Shown: positions 26,102 to 34,278, counted from the first letter of the stretch. The stretch: 64,000 bases of DNA from Hydrogenoanaerobacterium saccharovorans (GCF_016901815.1 NZ_JACSNR010000001.1:372001-436000); one strand, 5' to 3'. Numbers and translations are program-made. Notes: generated by a model not told the origin, from the letters alone.

Positions 26102-27508
26102 ATGGGCAAGCAGAATATCAAGGCAAATATTGCCAAGCACAGAGAAGCTCTGGAAAAGATGGCTCTGGACATCTGGGCAAAGCCGGAGGCCGGCTTCCGT
26201 GAGTTCAATGCCACCAAGCTGCAGCAGGATTATCTGAAGAATATGGGAGCTAAGATCACTTCACCGGTGGATGTGGTTGAAACTGCTTTCATCGCTGAGT
26301 ATGGCAGCGGCAAGCCGATCATCGGTATTCTGGGTGAGTTCGATGCTCTGCCCGGTCTGAGCCAGAAGGCCGGCCTGACTGTTCAGGACCCGCTGGAGCC
26401 GGGTGCTTATGGTCACGCCTGCGGTCATAACCTGCTGGGTACAGCCGGTGTACTGGCATTCGCCGCTCTGATGGATACCATGAAGGAGGAAAATCTCCCC
26501 GGCACCCTGCGCTTCTATGCCTGTCCGGCAGAGGAGAACCTGTCCGGTAAGTCCTATATGGCAAGAGCCGGCGTCTTCAACGACCTGGATTGCTGCCTGA
26601 CCTACCATCCGGGCAACCAGGACGCAGTCAGCGGCGGCAGCAACAATGCCTATACACTGATGGAATTTTACTTCAAGGGTATCCCCGCTCATGCCGGCGG
26701 CGCTCCGTGGCTGGGCCGCAGCGCCCTGGATGCCGTAGAACTGATGAACGTGGGCTGCAACTACCTGCGTGAACACATCATCGACGGCGGCCGGATGCAC
26801 TATATCATCATCGACGGCGGTATGGCTCCCAACATTGTGCCCGCTACCGCTGCGGTACGGTACTCGGTACGCGCTCCCAAGATGGATCAGATGCAGGATA
26901 TTGTCCGCCGCCTGATCCTCTGCGCGGAAGGCGCTGCCCACATGACCGAAACCACCATGACCTACTCGGTCAAGAGTGTCATGCACAACATGATGCCCAA
27001 CTACACCATGAACGAAATTATGTATGAGAACCTCTGCCAGGTAACTCCCACCGAGTTCACCGACGAGGAAAAGAAGTTCATGGACGACATGGTTGCCACC
27101 TATGCTCCCGAAGCCATCGCGGCTGCCTGCAAGCAGTACGGATTCAGCCCGGCGGAACTGGAGCATGGCATGCGCATGAAGCCGGTTCTGTACGGCGACA
27201 AGAGCCAGTGCGGCGGCGGCAGCACCGATGTGGGCGATGTCAGCTACATCACCCCCACTGCCCAGTTCACCACAGCCTGTGCTCCCATTCCCGTATCGGC
27301 TCACACCTGGCAGTCCTGTTCCTGCTATGGTACTTCGGTTGGTACCAAGGGCATGATCCGTGCCGGCGAAGCTATGGCACTCACCGGCTATGACCTGTTC
27401 ACCGACAAGAAGGATGTCATTGAAAAGGCCAAGGAAGAGCTGAAGGCCGACCTGGATGGCGCCACCTACACCCCCATCCCCGATGACATGATGCCTTACT
27501 ACGATTGA
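26102..27508 (+). CDS. M20 family amidohydrolase (AbgB-like), second copy
   Basis: 468 residues; AAAGGAG nine bases upstream of ATG 26102. Same motif set as its neighbour: ILGEFDALPGLSQKAG, AYGHACGHNLLG (metal site, around 105), YACPAEENLSGKSYM, YHPGNQDAVSGG, GIPAHAGGAPWLGRSALDAV and GGGSTDVGDVSYITP. The GGGSTDVGDVS signature recalls AbgB and related carboxypeptidases. Many codons are T-ending (GGT, GCT), unlike the C/G-ending neighbours, which may mean high expression. It is transcribed alone, with its own promoter and terminator. Substrate unknown; an N-acyl amino acid or aminobenzoyl-glutamate is the best guess. Confidence 0.88.
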   Translation: MGKQNIKANIAKHREALEKMALDIWAKPEAGFREFNATKLQQDYLKNMGAKITSPVDVVETAFIAEYGSGKPIIGILGEFDALPGLSQKAGLTVQDPLEPGAYGHACGHNLLGTAGVLAFAALMDTMKEENLPGTLRFYACPAEENLSGKSYMARAGVFNDLDCCLTYHPGNQDAVSGGSNNAYTLMEFYFKGIPAHAGGAPWLGRSALDAVELMNVGCNYLREHIIDGGRMHYIIIDGGMAPNIVPATAAVRYSVRAPKMDQMQDIVRRLILCAEGAAHMTETTMTYSVKSVMHNMMPNYTMNEIMYENLCQVTPTEFTDEEKKFMDDMVATYAPEAIAAACKQYGFSPAELEHGMRMKPVLYGDKSQCGGGSTDVGDVSYITPTAQFTTACAPIPVSAHTWQSCSCYGTSVGTKGMIRAGEAMALTGYDLFTDKKDVIEKAKEELKADLDGATYTPIPDDMMPYYD

Positions 27509-27530
27509 TCCAGTGCTGTGATCCACAGCC

Positions 27531-27560
27531 AAAAAGCCCGGAAAAATTCCGGGCTTTTTT
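27531..27560 (+). terminator. Terminator of the second amidohydrolase gene
   Basis: AAAAAGCCCGGAA, AAA loop, TTCCGGGCTTTTTT. Confidence 0.93.
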
Positions 27561-27596
27561 ATATGCTCCGGCGGAGCTGGGGACAATCGCCGGGAT

Positions 27597-27634
27597 TTGA
27601 CAGCAGACGCGGAAATGCGGTATAATTTACCGCA
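27597..27634 (+). promoter_or_regulatory. Promoter with overlapping palindromic operator
   Basis: TTGACA (27597-27602), 18 bp, TATAAT (27621-27626). The perfect 7-bp inverted repeat TGCGGTA/TACCGCA (27616-27622 and 27628-27634) covers the -10, so a bound protein would block transcription of the ECF S-component gene. I do not recognise the regulator. Confidence 0.65.
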
Positions 27635-27656
27635 GAAACTTCACAGGAGGAACATT

Positions 27657-28202
27657 ATGACATCACAGAACATCCGTGTCAAAAACCTGGTGATGGCTGC
27701 GCTGTTCACCGCCATCGGAGTTGTGCTGCCCCAGGCTTTCCACATGATCCCCAACGCGGGAAGCATTATTCTGCCCATGCACATTCCCGTTCTCATCTGC
27801 GGCATGACTGTGGGTGGTTTTTACGGTGCCATTGCCGGAGCCCTCACTGTTTCCCTTTCCATTCTCATCAATGGAATGCCCCCGCTCTTCCCCACCGGTG
27901 TCTGCATGATCGTGGAACTGGCTGTGTATGGCCTGGTATCCGGCGTGGCCTATAAGGCCCTCGGCTGCCGCATGAACCGCAAGCGCACCTATGCAGCTCT
28001 GATCATCGCCATGCTGGCTGGCCGTGCCGCCAATGGCCTGGCAATGACTGCCGCTATGGGTATGGCTGGCAAGGCCTATACCCTGCAGGCATTCCTCACT
28101 GCCGCATTTGTCACCGCTCTGCCCGGCATCATCATTCAGCTGGTGCTGATCCCGCCGGTTGTGATGGCTCTGGAAAAGACCCATCTCACCGCAAATGCCT
28201 GA
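27657..28202 (+). CDS. ECF transporter S component
   Basis: 181 residues; AGGAGG six bases before ATG 27657. Five or six membrane helices. The N terminus contains MAALFTAIGVVLPQAFHMI and ILPMHIPVLICG, the pattern of a substrate-binding S subunit for energy-coupling-factor transporters. The shared A/A'/T energising module is not in this window, so it must use one encoded elsewhere. The vitamin or metabolite is not predictable. A folate-type substrate would suit the neighbouring AbgB-like enzymes, but that is speculation. Confidence 0.85.
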   Translation: MTSQNIRVKNLVMAALFTAIGVVLPQAFHMIPNAGSIILPMHIPVLICGMTVGGFYGAIAGALTVSLSILINGMPPLFPTGVCMIVELAVYGLVSGVAYKALGCRMNRKRTYAALIIAMLAGRAANGLAMTAAMGMAGKAYTLQAFLTAAFVTALPGIIIQLVLIPPVVMALEKTHLTANA

Positions 28203-28203
28203 T

Positions 28204-28239
28204 AAAAATCCCCCGGCTTTCCCGCCGGGGGATTTTTTT
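28204..28239 (+). terminator. Terminator of the ECF S-component gene
   Basis: AAAAATCCCCCGGC, TTTCCC loop, GCCGGGGGATTTTTTT. Confidence 0.93.
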
Positions 28240-28252
28240 GTGCGGAAAACCG

Positions 28253-28429
28253 CATGTGACAGGTACACTTGTAAAAACGAACACCCTGGACAGGGCAGGC
28301 GATGGACAGACTTCCGCTCCCGATTTCTGTATCTTCACATTGTGTTCCTTGCTCTCCTGCCAGTTTTTTGCAAAGAACACATGTGGGCAGGCACACCTGT
28401 AAAAACGAACACCCCGGACAGGGCAGGCG
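28253..28429. repeat. Imperfect 41-bp direct repeat, two copies 128 bp apart
   Basis: Copies at 28261-28301 and 28389-28429 match at 38 of 41 positions; all three changes are T to C. Both are preceded by CATGTG (28253, 28380). The shared core reads GTAAAAACGAACACC. The stretch 28240-28635 otherwise has no gene I can support, so this looks like a fragment of an interspersed non-coding repeat. Confidence 0.75.
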
Positions 28430-28635
28430 GCTGCTCGCCTCACTTCTCTGATTTCCGCATCGCCCTGCGGTCCCGCAGACCGGGAGGATTTTTGCGGGCA
28501 GTGTGCGCCAGACAGCCGGATCTGGAGGGCGGCGGTCACTTCCGCCGAGATGGTCTATCACCGGGCAGCTCCCCCTCTGGCAGAGGCGGGGGCATTCTGC
28601 TGAAACGGCTTCAGTCCGGCGGGATTTCTGTATAG

Positions 28636-28668
28636 AAAAAGGACAGGCCCGAAAGCCTGTCCTTTTTT
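28636..28668 (-). terminator. Terminator of rubrerythrin
   Basis: AAAAAGGACAGGC, CCGAAA, GCCTGTCCTTTTTT; symmetrical, so it can act in both directions. Confidence 0.9.
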
Positions 28669-28690
28669 GAATCGATGGGAAAAAGATCGA

Positions 28691-29233
28691 TTAATAGTTG
28701 GTTGCGTGGATCTGGAAGAATGCCTTGGGATGTGCACATACAGGGCAAACCTCGGGAGCCTTCTCGCCCTCGTGGATGTAGCCGCAGTTGGAGCACTGCC
28801 ATACAACCTTCTCGCTCTTGGCAAATACTTCGCCCTTCTCTACATTAGCCAGCAGCTTGAGGTAACGAGCCTCATGCTCCTTCTCGATCAGACCAACCTG
28901 CTCGAACAGGAAAGCAATCTTGGTGAAGCCCTCTTCCTTAGCCTCAGCAGCGAACTTGGCATACATGTCGGTCCACTCGTAGTTCTCACCAGCAGCAGCG
29001 GCCTTCAGGTTCTCAGCAGTGGTGCCGATGCCCTTCTCCTCAGTAGCCAGCTTGAACCAAATCTTGGCATGCTCCTTCTCGTTGCCGGCAGTCTCTTCGA
29101 AGATGGCTGCGATCTGATTGAAGCCCTCAGCTCTTGCCTTGGATGCGAAGTAGGTGTACTTATTGCGAGCCTGGCTCTCACCAGCGAAAGCTTCCCACAG
29201 GTTCTTTTCGGTCTTGCTACCCTTGAATTCCAT
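28691..29233 (-). CDS. rbr: Rubrerythrin
   Basis: 180 residues; AAGGGG before ATG 29233. The N-terminal ferritin-like four-helix domain has its metal Glu residues ([38 protein letters not shown]). A C-terminal rubredoxin-like domain has [10 protein letters not shown] and CPVCAHPK. It reduces hydrogen peroxide in anaerobes, taking electrons through the Cys4 iron site. Codons are strongly biased (many GCT, GAG), which suggests high expression. A Fur/PerR-like palindrome lies downstream of its promoter. Confidence 0.97.
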   Translation of the reverse strand: MEFKGSKTEKNLWEAFAGESQARNKYTYFASKARAEGFNQIAAIFEETAGNEKEHAKIWFKLATEEKGIGTTAENLKAAAAGENYEWTDMYAKFAAEAKEEGFTKIAFLFEQVGLIEKEHEARYLKLLANVEKGEVFAKSEKVVWQCSNCGYIHEGEKAPEVCPVCAHPKAFFQIHATNY

Positions 29234-29252
29234 AGTTCAATACCCCTTTTCC

Positions 29253-29314
29253 AATAATGATAATTATTACTACTAATATATTTACAGTATAGCATCAAGG
29301 GCATTTTTTGTCAA
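29253..29314 (-). promoter_or_regulatory. Promoter and Fur/PerR-like palindrome of rbr
   Basis: TTGACA (29314-29309), 17 bp, TATACT (29291-29286). Between the promoter and the gene, AATAAT-GATA-ATTATT (29253-29268) is an inverted repeat resembling PerR/Fur boxes, which would fit peroxide control. Confidence 0.65.
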
Positions 29315-29363
29315 CAGATTCCCCCAAAATATTTTCATGTTATGGGACAAACGGTTCATTTTA

Positions 29364-29372
29364 TGCTATAAT
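29364..29372 (+). promoter_or_regulatory. Extended -10 promoter of the methyltransferase gene
   Basis: TGCTATAAT, with GGGACA 17 bp before the TATAAT as a weak -35. Confidence 0.55.
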
Positions 29373-29458
29373 ACCCTCAGCACACTGGATTTTCCGGCGG
29401 TTCTGTCCGCTGTTCCAACCACTGTTTTTTGTCCCATCTGACAGGAGGAGATTGATTT

Positions 29459-29620
29459 ATGCTCACCCGGCTTCAGCCGTTTTTTGACGAGCATTTTGTG
29501 TTCGCTACCCTGACCCAGCTCAAAAAGACCAGCTCTGCCCCCTACAAAAAAGTGCAGATCCGTCCATTCCTGCAGGGCGGGGAGCTCACCTTCCAGCTGA
29601 CCTATGTCTATGACAAGTAG
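29459..29620 (+). pseudogene. 5' part of the methyltransferase gene, ending at an in-frame TAG
   Basis: ATG 29459 follows an AGGAGG ribosome site and opens a 53-codon frame (MLTRLQPFFDEHFVFATLTQ and onward) that stops at TAG 29618-29620. The same frame continues with no other stop to 30619 and encodes the rest of the methyltransferase. The gene as a whole is therefore broken, or read through, at codon 54. The reading frame and codon use on both sides match. Confidence 0.75.
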
Positions 29621-30619
29621 GTGCTGCATGAAAACCTCTCGGCGCCTGAAGCAGCTGAGGCCGTTGCCGGACTGCTGGAGAACACCTTCTGCCAGTGCAT
29701 TCTGCACACCACCGAACACGACTACCACATGACCTGTTTCAGCCGGCTGAAGATCAAGACCCAGCCGCCTACCAAGGCCGGAGAACAGAACCTCTCCCAC
29801 AACAAGCAGAAGGCCTATGCCATTCCCGATGGGGAGCCCTGTGATTTCCTGATCCATCTCGGCGTGATGAATGCCGACGGACATGTACTCAAAGCCCACT
29901 ATGACAAGTTCCGGCAGATCAACAAATATCTGGAGCTGGTAGCCGGCTGCGTGGACAGCCTGCCCAAGGACCGGCGCATCCACATCGTGGACTTCGGCTG
30001 CTGCAAGAGCTATCTCACCTTCGGACTGTATTACTATCTGGTGCGGCAGCTGGGGCTCAATGTCAAGATCATCGGTCTGGACCTCAAGGACGATGTCATC
30101 CGCTTCTGTGAACAGGTGGCCCGGGATCTGGGCTATGACGGGCTCTCCTTCCTCACCGGCGACATCCAGAGCTATGTATCCGGCGAGCCCATTGATATGG
30201 TGGTCACTCTGCACGCCTGCGACGTGGCAACCGATGCCGCCATTGTTCAGGCCATCGGCTGGGACTGCCGTATCCTGCTCACCGTTCCCTGCTGCCAGCA
30301 TGAGCTGTTTCCCAAGATCAAGAATGACCGCATGAAGGTGATGCTCAAGCATGGCATCATCAAGGAGCGGTTCTCGGCGCTGCTCACCGACAGCATCCGC
30401 GGACAGCTCCTGGAAGCCTGCGGCTATGATGTGAACATCATGGAGTTCATCTCCCTGGAACACACCCCGAAAAATATCCTCATCAAGGCGGTGCGCAACG
30501 GTCGTCCGGACCGGCAGAAGTACCAGGAATACCTGGCCTTCGCCAAGGACTGGCAGATCCGCCCCTACCTCGAGGAAGAACTGGCGCGCATCGGACGGAT
30601 TCCGGAACGACAGGACTGA
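29621..30619 (+). CDS. SAM-dependent methyltransferase (Methyltransf_32-like), main part
   Basis: 332 codons in the same frame as the 5' fragment. It has INKYLELVAG, motif I HIVDFGCCKSYLTFGLYYYL, VKIIGLDLKDDVI, MVVTLHACDVATDAA and LTVPCCQHEL. These match the broad Methyltransf_32 family (putative RNA methyltransferases). In motif I the usual G-C-G reads G-C-C, a change that may affect SAM binding. The only start near the 5' end is a GTG directly after the TAG, without a ribosome site, so this part may not be made independently. Confidence 0.75.
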   Translation: MLHENLSAPEAAEAVAGLLENTFCQCILHTTEHDYHMTCFSRLKIKTQPPTKAGEQNLSHNKQKAYAIPDGEPCDFLIHLGVMNADGHVLKAHYDKFRQINKYLELVAGCVDSLPKDRRIHIVDFGCCKSYLTFGLYYYLVRQLGLNVKIIGLDLKDDVIRFCEQVARDLGYDGLSFLTGDIQSYVSGEPIDMVVTLHACDVATDAAIVQAIGWDCRILLTVPCCQHELFPKIKNDRMKVMLKHGIIKERFSALLTDSIRGQLLEACGYDVNIMEFISLEHTPKNILIKAVRNGRPDRQKYQEYLAFAKDWQIRPYLEEELARIGRIPERQD

Positions 30620-30630
30620 CTTTTATATGG

Positions 30631-30663
30631 AAGCTCACTGGGACTGTTTCCAGGGAGCTTTTT
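30631..30663 (+). terminator. Terminator after the methyltransferase gene
   Basis: AAGCTC-a-CTGG and CCAG-g-GAGCTT with TTT following. Confidence 0.75.
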
Positions 30664-30673
30664 ACTGCAACAA

Positions 30674-30707
30674 GAATCCCCCTGCCATTTTTCTGGCAGG
30701 GGGATTC
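30674..30707 (-). terminator. Terminator-like hairpin after aspS
   Basis: Perfect 14-bp stem GAATCCCCCTGCCA/TGGCAGGGGGATTC. The minus strand then reads TTGTTGC, a poor U tract. Confidence 0.65.
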
Positions 30708-30724
30708 TGTACATTCAGCGAATT

Positions 30725-32506
30725 TTACTTGTCGTCCTGAACCCGGATATGCAGTACATCCAGATCCTTCTGATCCACCGGCGACGGGCAGTCGGTCATC
30801 AGGTCGCTGGCGTTCTGTACCTTCGGGAAGGCAATGACTTCCTTGATGGAATCCTTGCCCAGCATGAGCATTACCAGACGGTCCAGACCGTAAGCCATAC
30901 CACCATGCGGCGGTACGCCGTACTTGAAGGCGTTCAGCAGGAAGCCGAACCGCTCCTGGGCCTGCTCATCGGTGAGGCCGATGGCCTCGAACATCTTCTG
31001 CTGGATCTCGGGGTCGCTGATCCGGATGGAACCGCCGCCCAGCTCTACGCCATTGAGGACAATATCATAGGCACGGGCATAGGTGTGACCGGGATCGCTC
31101 AGCAGCTTGTCCACATCGCTGAGCTTGGGCGAGGTGAAGGGATGGTGCATGGCTACCCAGCGGCCTTCCTCCTCGTCATATTCGAACAGCGGGAAGTCGG
31201 TTACCCACAGGAAGTCGAAGGTGCCTTCCTCATAGAGGTGCAGCATCTTAGCCAGATGGTTGCGCAGAGCGCCCAGGCTGTCGAATACCACCTTGTTCTT
31301 GTCTGCCACGATGAGCAGCACGTCGCCTTCCTCGGCGCCCATACGCTCATGGATGGCCTTGACCTCGTCCTCGGTGAGGAACTTCTCGAAGGAGGAGGAT
31401 ACACCGTCAGCGGTGAACCGGGTGAAGGCCAGACCCTTGGCACGGTAGGTCTTGACGAAGTCGGTGAGCTTGTCGATCTCCTTACGGGTCAGAGTGGCGG
31501 CAGCGCCCTTGACATTAATACCGCGGACGCTGTAACCCTCGGCAGTGGCGCCGGCAAATACCTTGAATTCGGTGTTCTTCAGAAGGTCGGTGAGGTCGCA
31601 CAGCTCCAGGCCGAACCGGGTATCCGGCTTGTCCACACCGTAACGGCTCATTGCCTCATCGTAAGGCATCCGGCGGAAGGGAGTCTGTACCTCCACACCC
31701 AGTACCTCATGGAATACCTTCTTGATGAAGCCTTCGTTCATGGTCATAACATCTTCTTCGTCCACAAAGGACATCTCGATGTCGATCTGGGTGAATTCCG
31801 GCTGACGGTCGGCCCGGAGGTCCTCATCACGGAAGCAGCGGGCAACCTGCATATAGCGGTCATAGCCCGAGAGCATCAGCAGCTGCTTGTAGAGCTGGGG
31901 CGACTGGGGCAGAGCATAGAACTCGCCGGGGTGTACACGGGAGGGCACCAGATAGTCACGGGCGCCTTCGGGGGTGGACTTGATGAGCACCGGGGTTTCG
32001 ATCTCCACAAAATCGTTCTTATCGAAGTAGTCACGGGCGATCTTGACGATGCGGTGACGGGCCATCAGAGCCTGCTGCATGGGGCTGCGGCGCAGGTCCA
32101 GATAGCGGTACTTGAGGCGCAGTTCCTCCTTGACATTGGTGTTGTCCACGATCTCGAAAGGCGGGGTCTCGCTCTTTGCCAGTACCCGCAGATCGGTCAC
32201 TTCGATCTCCACCTCACCGGTCTTGATCTCCTTGTTCACCGATTCACGGCGGCGCAGAACACCCTTCGCCATGAGGACATATTCGCCCCGGACACCGGCT
32301 GCCTTCTCAAAGATGGCACGGTCGGTCTTGTCGCCGAAGGCCAGCTGAACCACACCGCTGCGGTCCCGCAGGTCAATAAAGATCAGATTTCCCAGGTTGC
32401 GTGCCCGCTGTACCCAACCGGACACTACCACTTCACTGCCAATGACGGCCTCAGTCACTTCCCCGCAGTAATGGGTACGCTTGAGACCCTGCATTGTATC
32501 TGCCAT
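30725..32506 (-). CDS. aspS: Aspartyl-tRNA synthetase, bacterial type
   Basis: 593 residues; GAGGAG upstream of ATG 32506. It has an N-terminal OB-fold anticodon domain (VSGWVQRARNLGNLIFIDLRDRSG), class II motif 2 (FRDEDLRADRQPEFTQIDIE), the bacterial GAD insertion (about 290-420), and motif 3 (HGGMAYGLDRLVMLML). Charges tRNA-Asp with aspartate. It lies 61 bp downstream of hisS in one unit led by a T-box. Confidence 0.98.
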   Translation of the reverse strand: MADTMQGLKRTHYCGEVTEAVIGSEVVVSGWVQRARNLGNLIFIDLRDRSGVVQLAFGDKTDRAIFEKAAGVRGEYVLMAKGVLRRRESVNKEIKTGEVEIEVTDLRVLAKSETPPFEIVDNTNVKEELRLKYRYLDLRRSPMQQALMARHRIVKIARDYFDKNDFVEIETPVLIKSTPEGARDYLVPSRVHPGEFYALPQSPQLYKQLLMLSGYDRYMQVARCFRDEDLRADRQPEFTQIDIEMSFVDEEDVMTMNEGFIKKVFHEVLGVEVQTPFRRMPYDEAMSRYGVDKPDTRFGLELCDLTDLLKNTEFKVFAGATAEGYSVRGINVKGAAATLTRKEIDKLTDFVKTYRAKGLAFTRFTADGVSSSFEKFLTEDEVKAIHERMGAEEGDVLLIVADKNKVVFDSLGALRNHLAKMLHLYEEGTFDFLWVTDFPLFEYDEEEGRWVAMHHPFTSPKLSDVDKLLSDPGHTYARAYDIVLNGVELGGGSIRISDPEIQQKMFEAIGLTDEQAQERFGFLLNAFKYGVPPHGGMAYGLDRLVMLMLGKDSIKEVIAFPKVQNASDLMTDCPSPVDQKDLDVLHIRVQDDK

Positions 32507-32567
32507 GTTGTTTCACTCCTCTTATCTTCTCCGATGGGGACTTGCCCCGCCGGCAGTCATGCAAACT

Positions 32568-33908
32568 TTATTCCTGGCCCAGGACGCCGGAGAGCTCCTC
32601 CAGGCCGAACTGGGCATCGGCGATCTCGCCGTACAGACGGCTGGCTTCCTTTTCCATCAGCACATCCGCCAGACGGTCAAAGGCAACCTCCTGCTCCTCG
32701 CCGGAATCCATATCCTTCAGCCGTGCCTTGCCAGCCTCCAGCTCGCTGTCGCCGATCACTATGGTGTACCGGGCGCCGATCTTGTTGGCATACTTGAGCT
32801 GTGCCTTGAGGCTGCGGTTCATCAGGTCAGTTTCGGCATAGAAGCCATCGGTGCGCAGATCTGCCGCCATGGCGCTGCACCGCACCGAAGCCTTGGCTCC
32901 CAGCGGGATCAGGGCGATGTCGCACCGGGGCTCTTCCGGCATGGGAGCGCCGCAGGCCTCCATCACCAGCTTGAGCCGCTCCAGACCGATGGCGAAGCCT
33001 ACGGCCGGCTGCTTCTGACCGCCCATGAGCTCTACCAGGCCGTCATACCGTCCGCCGCCGCACACAGTGCCCTGGGCACCGATGGTCTCGGTCTTGAACT
33101 CGAACACGGTCTTGGTGTAGTAGTCCAGGCCCCGGACGATGGTGGGATCTACCTCAAAGGCAATGCCCATGGCCCGCAGACGCTCCTGGAGCTCCTCAAA
33201 GTGCTCCCGGCACTCGTCGCAGAGGTAGTCCAGGACGATGGGGGCATGTTCAGCCAGCTCGTGACAGTGCTCCTCCTTGCAGTCCAGGATACGCAGGGGA
33301 TTGCGCTCCAGACGGTCCTGACAGGTGGGGCACAGCTCATCATAGTGGGCGGAGTAGTAGTCCTTCAGCGCCTGCTGGAACTTGGGACGGCAGTTGGGAC
33401 AGCCGATGGAGTTGATGAACAGACGGATCTCAGTCACTCCCAGGGTATCCAGTGCCTCCTGTACCAGGCCGATGACTTCCGCATCGGCAGCCGAGCTCTG
33501 GGCGCCCAGCAGCTCCACGCCGAACTGATGGAATTCCCGGTAGCGTCCGGCCTGTGCCTTCTCATACCGGAAACAGGGGGTGATGTAGCTGAGCTTCAGC
33601 GGCAGGGCTTCTGCCAGCAGGCCCCGTTCCAGAGCCGCACGCACTGCGCCAGCGGTGCCCTCGGGCTTCAGGGTGATGGAGCGTCCCTTCTTATCCTCAA
33701 AGGTATACATTTCCTTCTGGACCACATCGGTGGTATCGCCTACCGAGCGGACAAACAGTTCGGTATGCTCAAAGGTGGGGGTGCGGATCTCGCCGAAGCC
33801 ATGCAGACCGGCGATGCGCATCAGTGTATCTTCGATATACCGCATCCGGGCGCTCTGGTCCGGGGTGAAATCCTGTGTGCCCCGGGGCGCCTTGGTAATC
33901 AGTGCCAT
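32568..33908 (-). CDS. hisS: Histidyl-tRNA synthetase
   Basis: 446 residues. Start APRGTQDFTPDQ, motif 2 CFRYEKAQAGRYREFHQFGVE, the histidine loops RGLDYYTKTVFEF and GGGRYDGLVELMGG, and a C-terminal anticodon domain. A mid-protein Cys-rich insert (GCPNC, LCPTCQ, LDCKEEHC, LCDEC) is typical of clostridial HisRS and may bind a metal. Charges tRNA-His. Transcription is governed by the T-box leader just upstream. Confidence 0.98.
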   Translation of the reverse strand: MALITKAPRGTQDFTPDQSARMRYIEDTLMRIAGLHGFGEIRTPTFEHTELFVRSVGDTTDVVQKEMYTFEDKKGRSITLKPEGTAGAVRAALERGLLAEALPLKLSYITPCFRYEKAQAGRYREFHQFGVELLGAQSSAADAEVIGLVQEALDTLGVTEIRLFINSIGCPNCRPKFQQALKDYYSAHYDELCPTCQDRLERNPLRILDCKEEHCHELAEHAPIVLDYLCDECREHFEELQERLRAMGIAFEVDPTIVRGLDYYTKTVFEFKTETIGAQGTVCGGGRYDGLVELMGGQKQPAVGFAIGLERLKLVMEACGAPMPEEPRCDIALIPLGAKASVRCSAMAADLRTDGFYAETDLMNRSLKAQLKYANKIGARYTIVIGDSELEAGKARLKDMDSGEEQEVAFDRLADVLMEKEASRLYGEIADAQFGLEELSGVLGQE

Positions 33909-33956
33909 AGTATTTCCGACTTCCCTTCCTCTTTGGTTTGATCATAGGTTTGATAT

Positions 33957-34240
33957 GAAAAAACTCCGTCCCCTGGCTTCCCGGTTGGTTCCGGAAAACG
34001 CAAGGGACGGAGAAAATTCCGTGGTGCCACCCTTGTTGAACCGGCTGTATGGACACAGTTCCGGTTCCACTCGAGAAATTCCCTTAACGCGGGAAGGATT
34101 CGGGCCGGTTTCGTCCCTGGGACGCACCAGCCGGCTGATCGGGTGTCCTTCCTCCCGGGTCAGATCGCAGACCGCTTTCAGCCGCGGCGGTCCTTCTCTG
34201 GTGCGGAGCCCGGGGATACTGCTCCCGTTTTAACGCCTTT
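33957..34240 (-). promoter_or_regulatory. T-box leader of hisS-aspS
   Basis: The minus-strand leader holds the hallmark T-box AAGGGTGGCACCACGG (34034-34019), which pairs with an uncharged tRNA end, then an antiterminator/terminator region with CTCCGTCCC/GGGACGGAG and a T run (ending about 33957). Upstream, CGCACCAG and CTGGTGCG can form the Stem I base, with an AGAGA motif next to it. A GGACACC stretch (about 34144-34138) offers overlapping GAC (Asp) and CAC (His) triplets as possible specifiers. Low charged tRNA should allow read-through into hisS and aspS. Confidence 0.92.
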
Positions 34241-34245
34241 ATGGT

Positions 34246-34274
34246 ATTATATCAGATTCTGCCGTGCCTGTGTA
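34246..34274 (-). promoter_or_regulatory. Promoter of the T-box-hisS-aspS unit
   Basis: TATAAT (34251-34246) preceded by TGA (extended -10), and a weak -35 TACACA (34274-34269) at 17 bp. Confidence 0.65.
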
Positions 34275-34278
34275 GGGC

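Noticed and set aside
29618-29620. Amber codon as evidence of recoded TAG (pyrrolysine) in this organism
   Set aside because: TAG is the true stop of the DUF3006 gene (8989-8987) and no pyl gene is in the window; a single case is better explained by mutation or error until tested.
30749-32797. 682-codon open frame on the plus strand across aspS
   Set aside because: It is antisense to a clear AspRS gene and arises from codon composition. It has no family motifs and no ribosome site.
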